Part shown: positions 1 through 7,959 of the stretch, piece by piece
Position numbering within the stretch: position 1 is the stretch's first letter
Layout: every line of letters starts with the position of its first letter
Assembly: GCA_025055465.1 (NCBI GenBank)
Contig: JANWXA010000011.1
Location: 1-17,821, forward strand
Reading direction: 5' to 3'
Length of the DNA stretch: 17,821 bases
Source: Candidatus Kapaibacterium sp.
Lineage (GTDB): Bacteria > Bacteroidota > Ignavibacteria > Kapaibacteriales > HRBIN21
Notes under the pieces: generated by a model
Database searches by the model: none
What the model saw: only the letters and a program-made list of their open reading frames with translations
What the model was told of the DNA's origin: nothing
Translations under genes and position numbers: made by a program

Positions 1-1451
1 CGAACTGGGCCAAGCTGCTCGATAGGTGCATCATGGGGAAGCCGGAAGGCACCCAGGACGTACAGTGTGATAAGCACTCCGCAGATAACCCAGCTTGCCA
101 GAAAGAGCTCCCGCGACAGAATACCCCAACCCCATACCAGGTCGGCGTTGCTCAAGAACTTTACTGCGGCTGCTATTTCCAGGAAGCCCATTACGACCTT
201 GATGTTATTCATCCATGTGCCTGCTCGAGGGAGTGCTGTTAATGCCGCCGGAAAGAGTGCCAGCAGGAAAAACGGGGCTGCAAACACCGTTGCAAAAGCG
301 GCCATGCCAACGAGTGGATAGAACCATTCCCCACCGGCAATAGCTACGAGAGCAGTCCCTACAAAAGGAACGGTACACGTGAATGAGGTCAGCGAAAAGG
401 TCAGCCCCATTAGCAGCACACCTACAGCGCTATGCTGTTCCGAGGCCTGGTGAAGGCGGTTCAGTACTTTTGGCGGCAGCACAAGCTCGTAGGCACCGAA
501 TAGGTTGAGGGCAAAAGCAATAAAAAGAGCGGCGATAAACAGATTGACCCATGGATTGGTGGCGAATTCCTGAATTCCCGTTGCCCCGAACAGAAGCGAG
601 AAAAGGAATCCCAGACCGACAAAAGTCGTCATGATGCCAAGGGCGTAAAGGAAAGCATCATGCACTGCGCGACGCCGATTACGTTCGGCCCGTTTGGTGA
701 AGAAGGAGACGGTGATAGGAATCATGGGAAAGACACATGGAGTCAGCAATGCAAATGCCCCGGCACCGGCGGCCAAGCCCAAGAGAAGCCAAATGTTTCT
801 GGGTGCTGTGCTTTCGATATTGTCCGAACTTGGGCGTCCGAGGGGTTGATCTGTAGGATCCCTGGAGGGAGTGGTCCGTAGTGCCGGCTGAGAGGGCGTA
901 GACTGGGTGGCCGGCATAGCGGGCTCCTCAAAGGTGGGGACGACTCCTGTGCCTTCAGCGGTGCTGTTTTCCACGAAGAGACGCAGCGGTAGTTGCACTT
1001 CTTCCGGCGGCAGACACCGGGTAGAATCGCAGACCTGATACACCACGTTAACGTGCACCGTATATGCTCCGGGTTCCCTTCCCACAACGCGTATAGGCAG
1101 GTGGAAGGTCACAGTTCCTGTATAGTATTCTACCTCCATCTGGAATCCTTCATCGTACTTGCGTCGTGGGGGTGGCGCTTTAGGCTTTCCAGATAGCTGC
1201 ACCAGCGAGGAAGGTGAAAGGCTCAATTGCAGGGGCTCTGGGCCTATCCCATCGGCATTAACTTGGGGGGTAAGACTGTAAGTGTACCAACCGGAGGCAA
1301 GCTGAAGCCGTACGGTAATGGTCGCTGTATCTCCCGCAATACGACGCAGGGTGGTTGGACTTACATCTATCTGGACTGGCGTGGTAGGCTGTGCGCAGAG
1401 CCCGTGGGCAAAGCAGGTGGCTACGGTAAGGTATCGGAAGAAGAATTGCAT
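1..1451 (-). CDS. dsbD: DsbD-like thiol:disulfide interchange protein (C-terminus beyond window)
   Basis: An uninterrupted minus-strand frame runs from the ATG at 1449-1451 to the window edge (about 483 codons). DsbD carries electrons from cytoplasmic thioredoxin across the inner membrane to periplasmic or secreted thiol proteins. Residues 1-20 form a signal peptide ending LCA. A beta-rich N-terminal domain follows with Cys141 and Cys146 in VCDSTRC, which fits the redox pair of the DsbD N-terminal domain. A Pro/Ser/Thr-rich linker (about residues 172-220) leads to a multi-helix membrane domain with TPCVFP (Cys239) and SFTCTVPF (Cys359). Their spacing of 120 residues is close to the Cys163/Cys285 pair of E. 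coli DsbD. The C-terminal thioredoxin-like domain, if present, lies off the window. AGGA 9 nt upstream (complement of 1461-1464) supports the start. The gene begins inside the end of the upstream gene (31 nt overlap), so the two are probably co-transcribed. Confidence 0.9.
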   Translation of the reverse strand, partial: MQFFFRYLTVATCFAHGLCAQPTTPVQIDVSPTTLRRIAGDTATITVRLQLASGWYTYSLTPQVNADGIGPEPLQLSLSPSSLVQLSGKPKAPPPRRKYDEGFQMEVEYYTGTVTFHLPIRVVGREPGAYTVHVNVVYQVCDSTRCLPPEEVQLPLRLFVENSTAEGTGVVPTFEEPAMPATQSTPSQPALRTTPSRDPTDQPLGRPSSDNIESTAPRNIWLLLGLAAGAGAFALLTPCVFPMIPITVSFFTKRAERNRRRAVHDAFLYALGIMTTFVGLGFLFSLLFGATGIQEFATNPWVNLFIAALFIAFALNLFGAYELVLPPKVLNRLHQASEQHSAVGVLLMGLTFSLTSFTCTVPFVGTALVAIAGGEWFYPLVGMAAFATVFAAPFFLLALFPAALTALPRAGTWMNNIKVVMGFLEIAAAVKFLSNADLVWGWGILSRELFLASWVICGVLITLYVLGAFRLPHDAPIEQLGPV

Positions 1452-1840
1452 AAATCGAATTCCTGCAGCATCATCATGATTGCTTGTTCGATCCCGAGTT
1501 GCCGGGCGAAATGCCTAAGAATGAGCCCAGCATCGTGCAAAGGATAAAGACTATAAAGCCCTCCGTGCAATTGTGCACGAGCCCCGCCTTGCAGGCGTTG
1601 TGCAGCGAGGCGAACGGATTCCGGCAAACTCTCGTCGCCAGAGAGACGACGCAGGTTTTCACCAACGTGGGAGCCGTACGATGTGAACCCCCAGTGTGGA
1701 AGCGCCTGGACCAACCATGCTACGGCTCGGCGGGCGCAGACACGTGCTTTCCCCTCGTTCCCTTCCTGCCAGGCTTGTGAACCAATCTGGAGCTCCCACT
1801 GGATTTGGGCAACGAGTTTCTCTGCGTCGATGGGATGCAT
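1421..1840 (-). CDS. Small conserved-looking hypothetical protein, possibly HEPN-like
   Basis: A 139-residue, mostly helical soluble protein with no signal peptide or membrane segment. I cannot name its function. The stretch GKARVCARRAVAW (about residues 29-41), followed by a YGSHVGENLRRL segment, recalls small helical proteins with an ARxCARRA core that I associate loosely with HEPN-type folds. I do not see a clear HEPN Rx4-6H catalytic motif, so a nuclease role is not supported. It is the first gene of a two-gene unit: its last 31 nt overlap the start of the dsbD-like gene. The divergent glycyl-tRNA synthetase gene starts 79 nt away. A TAnnTTTG promoter-like element lies 29 nt upstream of its ATG. 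It looks real because the start and overlap fit an operon and competing frames are shorter. Confidence 0.65.
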   Translation of the reverse strand: MHPIDAEKLVAQIQWELQIGSQAWQEGNEGKARVCARRAVAWLVQALPHWGFTSYGSHVGENLRRLSGDESLPESVRLAAQRLQGGARAQLHGGLYSLYPLHDAGLILRHFARQLGIEQAIMMMLQEFDLCNSSSDTLP

Positions 1841-1868
1841 AGAGCGTGCGAATGCTTTTACTAATTTG

Positions 1869-1876
1869 CAAACTTA
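1869..1876 (-). promoter_or_regulatory. Candidate Bacteroidota-type -7 promoter element (TAAGTTTG)
   Basis: Read on the minus strand these bases are TAAGTTTG, an exact match to the TAnnTTTG -7 element of the primary sigma factor in Bacteroidota. The expected -33 TTTG is only approximated, by TGTG about 20 nt further upstream. The element sits 29 nt upstream of the ATG at 1840, giving a short leader of roughly 20 nt for the hypothetical-dsbD unit. It lies in the gap shared with the divergent glyQS gene, for which I see no convincing promoter. Confidence 0.35.
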
Positions 1877-1919
1877 GCAATCATCGGCACAGGTAACACA
1901 GTAAACGACACATTTGCGG

Positions 1920-3356
1920 ATGGCAGCACCTTCGCTGGAGGCTGTGGTTGCGCTGGCAAAACGTCGTGGATTTGTGTTCCAGTCCTCGGAAATCTACGGC
2001 GGGCTCAACGGTGTCTGGGATTTTGGTCCATTAGGTGTTGAGCTCCTACGCAACTTAAAAGAAGCATGGTGGCAGGCAATGACGTTTCGGGATGATATTG
2101 AAGGGCTGGACTCCGCTATCCTAATGCATCCCCGTGTTTGGGAGGCAAGTGGCCATGTGGAGCAATTTTCAGACCCCATGGTGGATAACAAGATTAGCAA
2201 AATGCGGTACCGCGCCGATACGTTGATTGAAGAATACATTGACCGGTTACGAGCAAAGGGTAGGAATAGGGAAGCAGAACACTGGGAGGAACGTTTGCAG
2301 CAGGCCACGGAGCCGCAGGACTACTATCGTATTATCATGGAAGCGCAGATCCCAGATCCAGTCTCCGGTACCCGAGAGTGGACCGAGGTGCGGAACTTCA
2401 ATCTGATGTTTAGGACCTTCTTCGGGCCGGTAGAAGACTCTGGCAGCATTGTTTACCTCCGTCCAGAGACAGCACAGGGTATCTACGTCAACTTTCTCAA
2501 TGTATTGCAAAGTAGCCGGCAGAAAGTCCCGTTTGGGATTGCCCAAATCGGCAAAGCCTTTCGGAACGAAGTTACAACCAAGAACTTCCTCTTTCGCACC
2601 CGTGAGTTTGAGCAGATGGAGATGCAATATTTCGTACGACCAGGTACGGAATCAAGGTGGTTTGAGTACTGGTTACAGGAGCGCTACCAGTGGTATCGTG
2701 CGTTGGGGCTTCCCGAGGAGCGACTGCGAATCAAACCCCACGAAAAATTGGCACACTACGCCGCTGCTGCTGTGGATATCGAATTCCTCTTTCCCTTTGG
2801 CTGGGGAGAACTGGAGGGGATTCATTCTCGTACGGACTTCGACCTTCGGCGTCATCGGGAGTATTCGGGCAAGCGGCTGGAATATGTAGACCCTGTGACT
2901 CGTGAACATTACATCCCATACGTTGTAGAAACCTCCGCAGGGGCTACTCGTTCATTTTTGGCCTTCCTATGCAACGCGTACGACGAGGAGGACATACCTG
3001 CTGAAAAGGGCACGACAGAAAAGCGTATTGTCACGCGTCTCCATCCGGCATTGGCTCCAGTGAAAGTGGCGATTTTCCCTTTGGTCAACCGTGAAGGCAT
3101 GCCGGAAACCGCTCGCAGGCTTTATGAGGACATACGGCGTCATTTGCGTGCAGAGTACGATGACTCTGGGGCCATTGGGCGACGGTATCGCCGCCATGAT
3201 GAAATTGGCACGCCATTTTGTGTGACCATAGATGGGCAAACCCTTCAGGACGAAACTGTGACAATTCGGGACCGCGATACGATGGAGCAGGTCCGGATTC
3301 CGCTATGTCGGGTGTTGGAATGCATTCGCGAGCGGATTCAATTGCCTCTGGGTTAG
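1920..3356 (+). CDS. glyQS: Glycyl-tRNA synthetase, single-chain (alpha2) class II type
   Basis: This enzyme charges tRNA-Gly with glycine using ATP (EC 6.1.1.14) in the cytoplasm. The 478-residue length fits the single-chain homodimeric family. The N-terminus shows the family signature FQSSEIYGGLNG; RPETAQGIY (from residue 181), motif 2 FRNE (214-217) and motif 3 GATRSFLAFL (from 341) form the class II active site. The last 100 residues are an anticodon-binding domain (from about VKVAIFPLV). I chose the ATG at 1920 because it gives a family-like N-terminus; an in-frame TTG at 1914 would add two residues, and neither has a clear ribosome site. In the segment before RYRADTLIEEY, where many relatives have a CxxC-like zinc site, this protein reads DNKISKM with no cysteine. 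The S41 protease gene starts 7 nt after the stop, suggesting one transcript. Confidence 0.96.
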   Translation: MAAPSLEAVVALAKRRGFVFQSSEIYGGLNGVWDFGPLGVELLRNLKEAWWQAMTFRDDIEGLDSAILMHPRVWEASGHVEQFSDPMVDNKISKMRYRADTLIEEYIDRLRAKGRNREAEHWEERLQQATEPQDYYRIIMEAQIPDPVSGTREWTEVRNFNLMFRTFFGPVEDSGSIVYLRPETAQGIYVNFLNVLQSSRQKVPFGIAQIGKAFRNEVTTKNFLFRTREFEQMEMQYFVRPGTESRWFEYWLQERYQWYRALGLPEERLRIKPHEKLAHYAAAAVDIEFLFPFGWGELEGIHSRTDFDLRRHREYSGKRLEYVDPVTREHYIPYVVETSAGATRSFLAFLCNAYDEEDIPAEKGTTEKRIVTRLHPALAPVKVAIFPLVNREGMPETARRLYEDIRRHLRAEYDDSGAIGRRYRRHDEIGTPFCVTIDGQTLQDETVTIRDRDTMEQVRIPLCRVLECIRERIQLPLG

Positions 3357-3363
3357 GCTGATA

Positions 3364-5028
3364 ATGGAACAGCAACAAAGGCGCGTTCTCCTGGGGTTGG
3401 CTGCCACTGTTATGGTGGTTGCGTTAGGCGCAGCAGTGGCGCAGGAACCGTTTGTGGCGAAAGTGACCAAAGTATTGGACATTCTTAGCGCTCTCTTGCA
3501 GCAGGTAGTCACACAGTACGTGGAACCGGTGGACCCAGAGGCCTTCCTGCAGGCATCGTTGGAGGCAATGCTCAAGCAGTTGGACCCCTATACGCGGTAT
3601 ATTGATGAGGAGGGGAGCGACGAGCTGGATATCTTGTCAACAGGGGCATATACTGGTATTGGGGTTGTCACAGCTTCCCGCGACGATAGCTTACTGACCG
3701 TGGTGGAAGTACATGAGGGGTCCGACGCCTGGCGTGCGGGAGTACGAGTGGGGGACAGGATCTACCAGATTGATTCTATGGTCGTTCTTCGGTTACCACC
3801 GCGTCGGTTGCGGCACTACACTCGTGGAGAACCAGGGACGACATTGCGGTTGGTTCTGCTTCGAGAACGTCTTTCGGGTGGGTATGACACACTTCGGTTG
3901 CGGGTGCGCCGTGAAGAGATCCGTTTGCCAGCGGTGACTATCGCACGGGTTCTACGGGATAGCGTCGGATACGTTCGACTGGAGCGATTCTCGCGGCGAG
4001 CTGTCGAAGAGATGAGGCAGGCGTTGTCTTCGCTGCGCCAGCAAGCCCCTTTGCGCGGCCTTATCGTAGATGTTCGGGATAATCCAGGCGGTCTGTTAGA
4101 TATAGGCATCAACGTCTGCGGCTTGTTTGTGCCGCCTAACCTTCCATTGATAACGGTTCGGGGACGTGACTCCCAGCAGGACCGTATCTACTATGCACAT
4201 GTGACACCGATAGAAGCGGAGTTGCCGTTGGCAGTTCTCGTCAATGGGGGCAGTGCCAGCGCTTCGGAGATTTTCGCCGGGGTCCTCCAGGATTTAGACC
4301 GTGCCCTGATTGTAGGGGCTCCCTCGGTTGGCAAAGGGCTCGTGCAGTCGGTACTATCTCTTCCCTATGGAGCAGCATTGCGTCTTACGACGGCGCGGTA
4401 CTACATGCCCTCTGGGCGGTCGCCACAGAAGGGGCCTGTCCCTGTCTTTGCTCAAAAGGAGCTGGACTCAATGCGCTACTTCACGACGCGCAATGGGCGT
4501 GTTGTGGTAGGGAATTCCGGTATTCAGCCCGATACCCTTGTACTGGCGGAGGACTCGCTGCCAGAGCCGGTACGGTGGCTGCAGCGCGAAGGCTGGATAT
4601 TTCGGTTTGCGACAGCGTATGCAGCTCAATATAAACAGCTTCCTCCGCATTTTCGAGCGGCACCAGAGCTGCTCAGCGAGCTGGAGAATTTTCTTGCGCG
4701 CAATGGCAAACGGGATGCCCTCTATCCCCTCAGTGCTGCACTGTCCCAGGCAGTGGAGCATGCAGCAAAAGAGAATGTACCAGCTTCTGCCTTGCGACAG
4801 ATAGAGCGTCTTTTGCTGCAGAGCCGGCAGCAAGAGCGCTCGCTGTTGATACGCTATCAGGCAGACCTTTTGCCTGCGTTGGAACGCGAGATCCTCTCAC
4901 GCTTTATGCCGCACTATCTTCTGCGGGAGCAATTTTTATCTCAGGATCGGCAATTAGCAGTCGCTGCAGAGTTAGTGGGAAGTCGCCGCTACTACCAGAT
5001 GTTGGCGGTCACCTCAAGCAATAATTAG
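3364..5028 (+). CDS. S41 family carboxyl-terminal processing protease with PDZ domain
   Basis: A 554-residue secreted serine protease of the CtpA/Prc family, which trims or degrades proteins at their C-termini, probably in the periplasm. Residues 1-26 form a signal peptide (RR, hydrophobic core, then AVA before QEP). A helical segment with the family LDPYTRYI motif (73-80) precedes a PDZ domain at about 92-180 containing WRAGVRVGDRI. The catalytic domain shows LRGLIVDVRDNPGG (230-243), the nucleophile Ser299 in GGSASASEI, and Lys324 in VGKGLVQ with Gln328. The Ser-Lys distance of 25 matches known family members. The C-terminal 150 residues are helical without a recognised domain. It follows glyQS by 7 nt; omega comes next after 73 nt. 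Substrates cannot be told from sequence. Confidence 0.93.
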   Translation: MEQQQRRVLLGLAATVMVVALGAAVAQEPFVAKVTKVLDILSALLQQVVTQYVEPVDPEAFLQASLEAMLKQLDPYTRYIDEEGSDELDILSTGAYTGIGVVTASRDDSLLTVVEVHEGSDAWRAGVRVGDRIYQIDSMVVLRLPPRRLRHYTRGEPGTTLRLVLLRERLSGGYDTLRLRVRREEIRLPAVTIARVLRDSVGYVRLERFSRRAVEEMRQALSSLRQQAPLRGLIVDVRDNPGGLLDIGINVCGLFVPPNLPLITVRGRDSQQDRIYYAHVTPIEAELPLAVLVNGGSASASEIFAGVLQDLDRALIVGAPSVGKGLVQSVLSLPYGAALRLTTARYYMPSGRSPQKGPVPVFAQKELDSMRYFTTRNGRVVVGNSGIQPDTLVLAEDSLPEPVRWLQREGWIFRFATAYAAQYKQLPPHFRAAPELLSELENFLARNGKRDALYPLSAALSQAVEHAAKENVPASALRQIERLLLQSRQQERSLLIRYQADLLPALEREILSRFMPHYLLREQFLSQDRQLAVAAELVGSRRYYQMLAVTSSNN

Positions 5029-5101
5029 CTGCAGCCATAATTTTCAAGTTGGGACGTCAACACTCGGCGCAGTATGTGATAGGCTATTCTTGTGGGATAG
5101 T

Positions 5102-5431
5102 ATGAGCTCTTACGTAGTCAACCCTGCTGCGGTGCGGATGAGAGAAGATGAGAGCGGCACGCTCTATCCCGCTGTTGTAGCTATGGGACTGCGGGCGAAC
5201 GACCTTGCTGTGCAAGTTCGGCAGAAGTTGGAAGAGCGTATCGCCGACTTAACAGAAGGGACCGAGCCCGAAAGTGAAGTCTATCCCCGCCGTTTGCAGG
5301 AGGAGCAATTAGACATCGCCTTAGAATTCGAGCGAATTCCGAAACCAACGTTCCTGGCGATGAAGGAGCGCTACGAGGGGCAGCTTATCTACCGGATACC
5401 AGAAGAGCCTGGGTCAACTGAACTGCGCTGA
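5102..5431 (+). CDS. rpoZ: RNA polymerase omega (RpoZ/Rpb6-like) subunit
   Basis: A 109-residue cytoplasmic protein. GTLYPAVVAMGLRAND followed by a charged helix resembles the core of omega, where a Y-x-AVV segment and an xxRAxQ/D turn pack on the beta-prime subunit and help polymerase assembly. The later FERIPKPTFLAMKERYEGQL segment fits the longer omega form of Bacteroidota, which ends in a similar P-K-P-T helix. The ATG at 5102 is preferred over an in-frame TTG at 5090 because a weak GGGA lies just ahead of it. Unusually, the last 43 nt lie inside the oppositely oriented alpha-mannosidase gene. An inverted repeat follows the stop directly. The assignment rests on recalled family pattern and could be wrong in detail. 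Confidence 0.72.
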   Translation: MSSYVVNPAAVRMREDESGTLYPAVVAMGLRANDLAVQVRQKLEERIADLTEGTEPESEVYPRRLQEEQLDIALEFERIPKPTFLAMKERYEGQLIYRIPEEPGSTELR

Positions 5432-7959
5432 TCGGTTAGAGTGTCCGGGCAGGGTTCCATGACTCTCGGGAGGCCGAGAGGTTGCTCTAACAGTCCGGCT
5501 TCTGTAATGGTGCCTTGCTGTGGCTCAACGATGAAGGTCGCAATGGCGAAGGGGGCCAATTCTACAGTAGTACAATAGCCAAAGGCGGGGAAGCGGAGCT
5601 GGCAGAAACGCCGCTGCCCGGTTGGCTCCCACAGGCGTAGAACAAGAGCATTGGTGCTTTCGGTCTTCTTCAGAGCGGTCACGATAACGGCGGGGTCGTC
5701 TACAACGCATAGGGGCTGGGCGGGCTGCCCAGCACCTGAAGGGTAAAACAGGTAGGCAAGGGGCGGGCACAACCGGAGCAGACTTTCACGCTCCAGGGCT
5801 TGCCGACGACTGCTACTCTCACCAGCGTTGAGCCAGAACCGGAACAGGTGTTCACCTTGGTCTACGCGGGGAGTGAAACGGTTAGGGGGCACAATGTGCT
5901 TGCGTCCGCTGACGGGATGTCCAGAATAAGCGGGTGAACGTACAAGCGAGAGGCGGAGTTCGCCATTGCGGCAATCCATGCCGTATGTGCTGTCTGTAAT
6001 GCAGCTAAAGGCCCAGGGCTCCTCTACGAGGTAGATCCAACGCTGTGCCACTTGTTCTGAGCCGTTTGCCGGAAGTTCCTCGGCGGCGAACATGCTCTGC
6101 CCATAGAGTCGGGCGTGGATAAGGCGTGTTGGGAATGCAAGCTTGAGCAGGCTGTCGCGCTCGTTCCAGAGGAGGCGCAGGCGTAATTCGATCTCTGTGC
6201 CCTCGTGTGGGATGATGTAGTGCAGGCAGGCAAAAGAACGGTAACGGTAGTGCAGCAGGACTTCTATCGTGGTACAGAGTTCCCCACTCTCCACAATGCG
6301 AACGGGGTGGATGCCTTCGGGGAGACCGGCAAACCATGCGGCTTTAGTTTTCGGTAGGAGACGGAAAGGGCGGGCCTTCCGTCGGAAATGGCGCACTCGC
6401 ATACCCCATGCGTCGGCGTCATCGGGGAGAACCAGCAGGCGCGCCATGCCCGTGCGGGCGTATTCTCGCCCTAACACTCGGTAGCGTTCCAGCAACCCCG
6501 TTAGTCGGCTAACCCAGACCTCAATCTCCGCAGTCCGGACCCGGATCCAGTTGGGTTCGCTTGTCACTGGAGGACTTGGTGGCGGTACGTACGCGAAACG
6601 GCAGATGAACCGGTGCATCTGCTGTGGTTGCAGAACCGCCCGGAAGAGGATGTGTTTGCGGAGGTCCTGCGGTACGTTGCTCTCGGGTCTAACCTCCTGA
6701 CAGGGGATCACTTCGCCGGTCTCGGAAAAAAGGCGCGGCGAGGCGTGAAGGTCTGAACGGTTTGGTTCCTCGGGTTGGAATTCACACTCCAACAGGGTCT
6801 TCACGGGATACGGGTGTGGGTTGTAGACCAGGATAGGGAACTCCCCGGGAGCCGCTCGGGGATGGCTTGCTGCTAAAGCAGCGAAGGATGAGAAGATGAG
6901 TTCGTCTCCAATCTGAAGTGCGCGGTAGAGGCGCTGCGACGCTGTGTGACTGACCGATTCTGTACATGTACCGGCGAGAATGTCGTGGAACTGGCAGAAC
7001 AACAGGTCTTCCCAGGCTTGGTGTAGCTGTTCTTCAGGATAGGGCCGTAGTCCCTGGAAGAAGGTGCTGGCTGCCATCATTTCGGCAATCAGGAGGCGCT
7101 CCTCAGTGCGGCGGTAAAGTTGTTTGAGGCGGATGTTAGTTGTATAGGCACCCACGGCCCATGGGCGTAGACTCTGGGGGAATGTGGGGAGGGAGGGGCG
7201 CAACGGTTCTACTGCTGCCGCGTATTCTTCGGGTGTAGAATGCTGGAGGTCCCACTGCGGCTGCTCGTCTTGCAACTTCCGGAATGCTTGAAGGTCTGTT
7301 GCAGATGGCCCGCCACCATGGTTGCCTACACCCCAGAAGAAAAGCACTGGGATAGAGTCAGGGCAGGAGGACACAAAGGCGCGGAGCTTTTCGGCAGCTT
7401 TGCCGAGCGGAGTGTTGTAGTGGGCATCGGCACGGATAGCAATGATGCTTGATCCATCTACACCCTGCCAGAGGAAGAGGCTCTGGGGCAGCTTGAGCCA
7501 TCCGTGTGGAGGCCGGCAAAAAATGTAGGCACGATAGCCACTGCGCGCCAGTATTTGTACTAATCCTCGGCTGTGTCCGAAAGAATCTACATTGAGCGCG
7601 ACAGTGGGGTTGATGCCAAAGGTGCGGGCGAAGTAGCGCCTTCCGAACATAATTTGTCGAATCATGGCTTCTCCGGAGGGGAGATTGCAATCAGGTTGGA
7701 GATACCACCCGCCGGCGATGTGCCACTGGTTGCGTTGGAGCAGTGCTTGGATTTGCTGTAGGAGTTCGGGCTCGTAAAGTTCCACCCAGCGGTATAGGAG
7801 CGCTTCGTTTTGATTGAAACGCAACTCGGGGAAGAGCTGACAGAGTTCGACGACGCTGCGAAAGGTTGCTAAAGTGACAGCAACCCCTTCCTGCCAGTCC
7901 CAGAGCCAGACGGGATCAATGTGTGTGTGTGCCAGTAGGTATACTTTACGTAGCTCCAT
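5389..7959 (-). CDS. GH38 alpha-mannosidase
   Basis: An 856-residue zinc-dependent glycoside hydrolase of family 38, which removes alpha-linked mannose with retention. HTHIDPVWLW (residues 11-20) supplies metal ligands His13 and Asp15, NVDSFGHS supplies the nucleophile Asp125, and CQFHDILAGT supplies His325, matching the pattern of Drosophila Golgi mannosidase II and bacterial homologues. The C-terminal beta domains contain GELRLSLVRSP and DQGEH, both typical of the family. The length is near that of E. coli MngB. There is no signal peptide, so it should be cytoplasmic. The frame is open to 8151, but the first 64 codons lie inside sbcC and do not resemble protein of this family; the ATG at 7959 gives MELRKVYLLAHTHID, the expected start. 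It overlaps the end of sbcC by 14 nt, implying translational coupling, and overlaps rpoZ tail to tail. The natural substrate is unknown. Confidence 0.94.
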   Translation of the reverse strand: MELRKVYLLAHTHIDPVWLWDWQEGVAVTLATFRSVVELCQLFPELRFNQNEALLYRWVELYEPELLQQIQALLQRNQWHIAGGWYLQPDCNLPSGEAMIRQIMFGRRYFARTFGINPTVALNVDSFGHSRGLVQILARSGYRAYIFCRPPHGWLKLPQSLFLWQGVDGSSIIAIRADAHYNTPLGKAAEKLRAFVSSCPDSIPVLFFWGVGNHGGGPSATDLQAFRKLQDEQPQWDLQHSTPEEYAAAVEPLRPSLPTFPQSLRPWAVGAYTTNIRLKQLYRRTEERLLIAEMMAASTFFQGLRPYPEEQLHQAWEDLLFCQFHDILAGTCTESVSHTASQRLYRALQIGDELIFSSFAALAASHPRAAPGEFPILVYNPHPYPVKTLLECEFQPEEPNRSDLHASPRLFSETGEVIPCQEVRPESNVPQDLRKHILFRAVLQPQQMHRFICRFAYVPPPSPPVTSEPNWIRVRTAEIEVWVSRLTGLLERYRVLGREYARTGMARLLVLPDDADAWGMRVRHFRRKARPFRLLPKTKAAWFAGLPEGIHPVRIVESGELCTTIEVLLHYRYRSFACLHYIIPHEGTEIELRLRLLWNERDSLLKLAFPTRLIHARLYGQSMFAAEELPANGSEQVAQRWIYLVEEPWAFSCITDSTYGMDCRNGELRLSLVRSPAYSGHPVSGRKHIVPPNRFTPRVDQGEHLFRFWLNAGESSSRRQALERESLLRLCPPLAYLFYPSGAGQPAQPLCVVDDPAVIVTALKKTESTNALVLRLWEPTGQRRFCQLRFPAFGYCTTVELAPFAIATFIVEPQQGTITEAGLLEQPLGLPRVMEPCPDTLTDQRSSVDPGSSGIR
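5435..5491. repeat. Nested inverted repeat just after the rpoZ stop
   Basis: The outer arms are GTTAGAG (5435-5441) and CTCTAAC (5485-5491). Inside, CTCTCGG (5463-5469) and CCGAGAG (5474-5480) form a perfect 7-bp stem with a 4-base GAGG loop. It begins four bases after the rpoZ stop and lies within the last codons of the mannosidase gene. Its position between two converging genes would suit a two-way transcription stop or 3'-end RNA stability element, but there is no T-run on either strand, so a standard intrinsic terminator is not supported. Confidence 0.4.

Noticed and set aside
5085..5092. TATTCTTG as an rpoZ promoter element
   Set aside because: It is one base off TAnnTTTG, only 9 nt before the ATG, and no upstream element is seen.
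5029..5101. Gap between the S41 protease gene and rpoZ as a terminator or regulatory RNA
   Set aside because: I see only a short GCTGCAGC palindrome and no stem with a T-run or known RNA motif.
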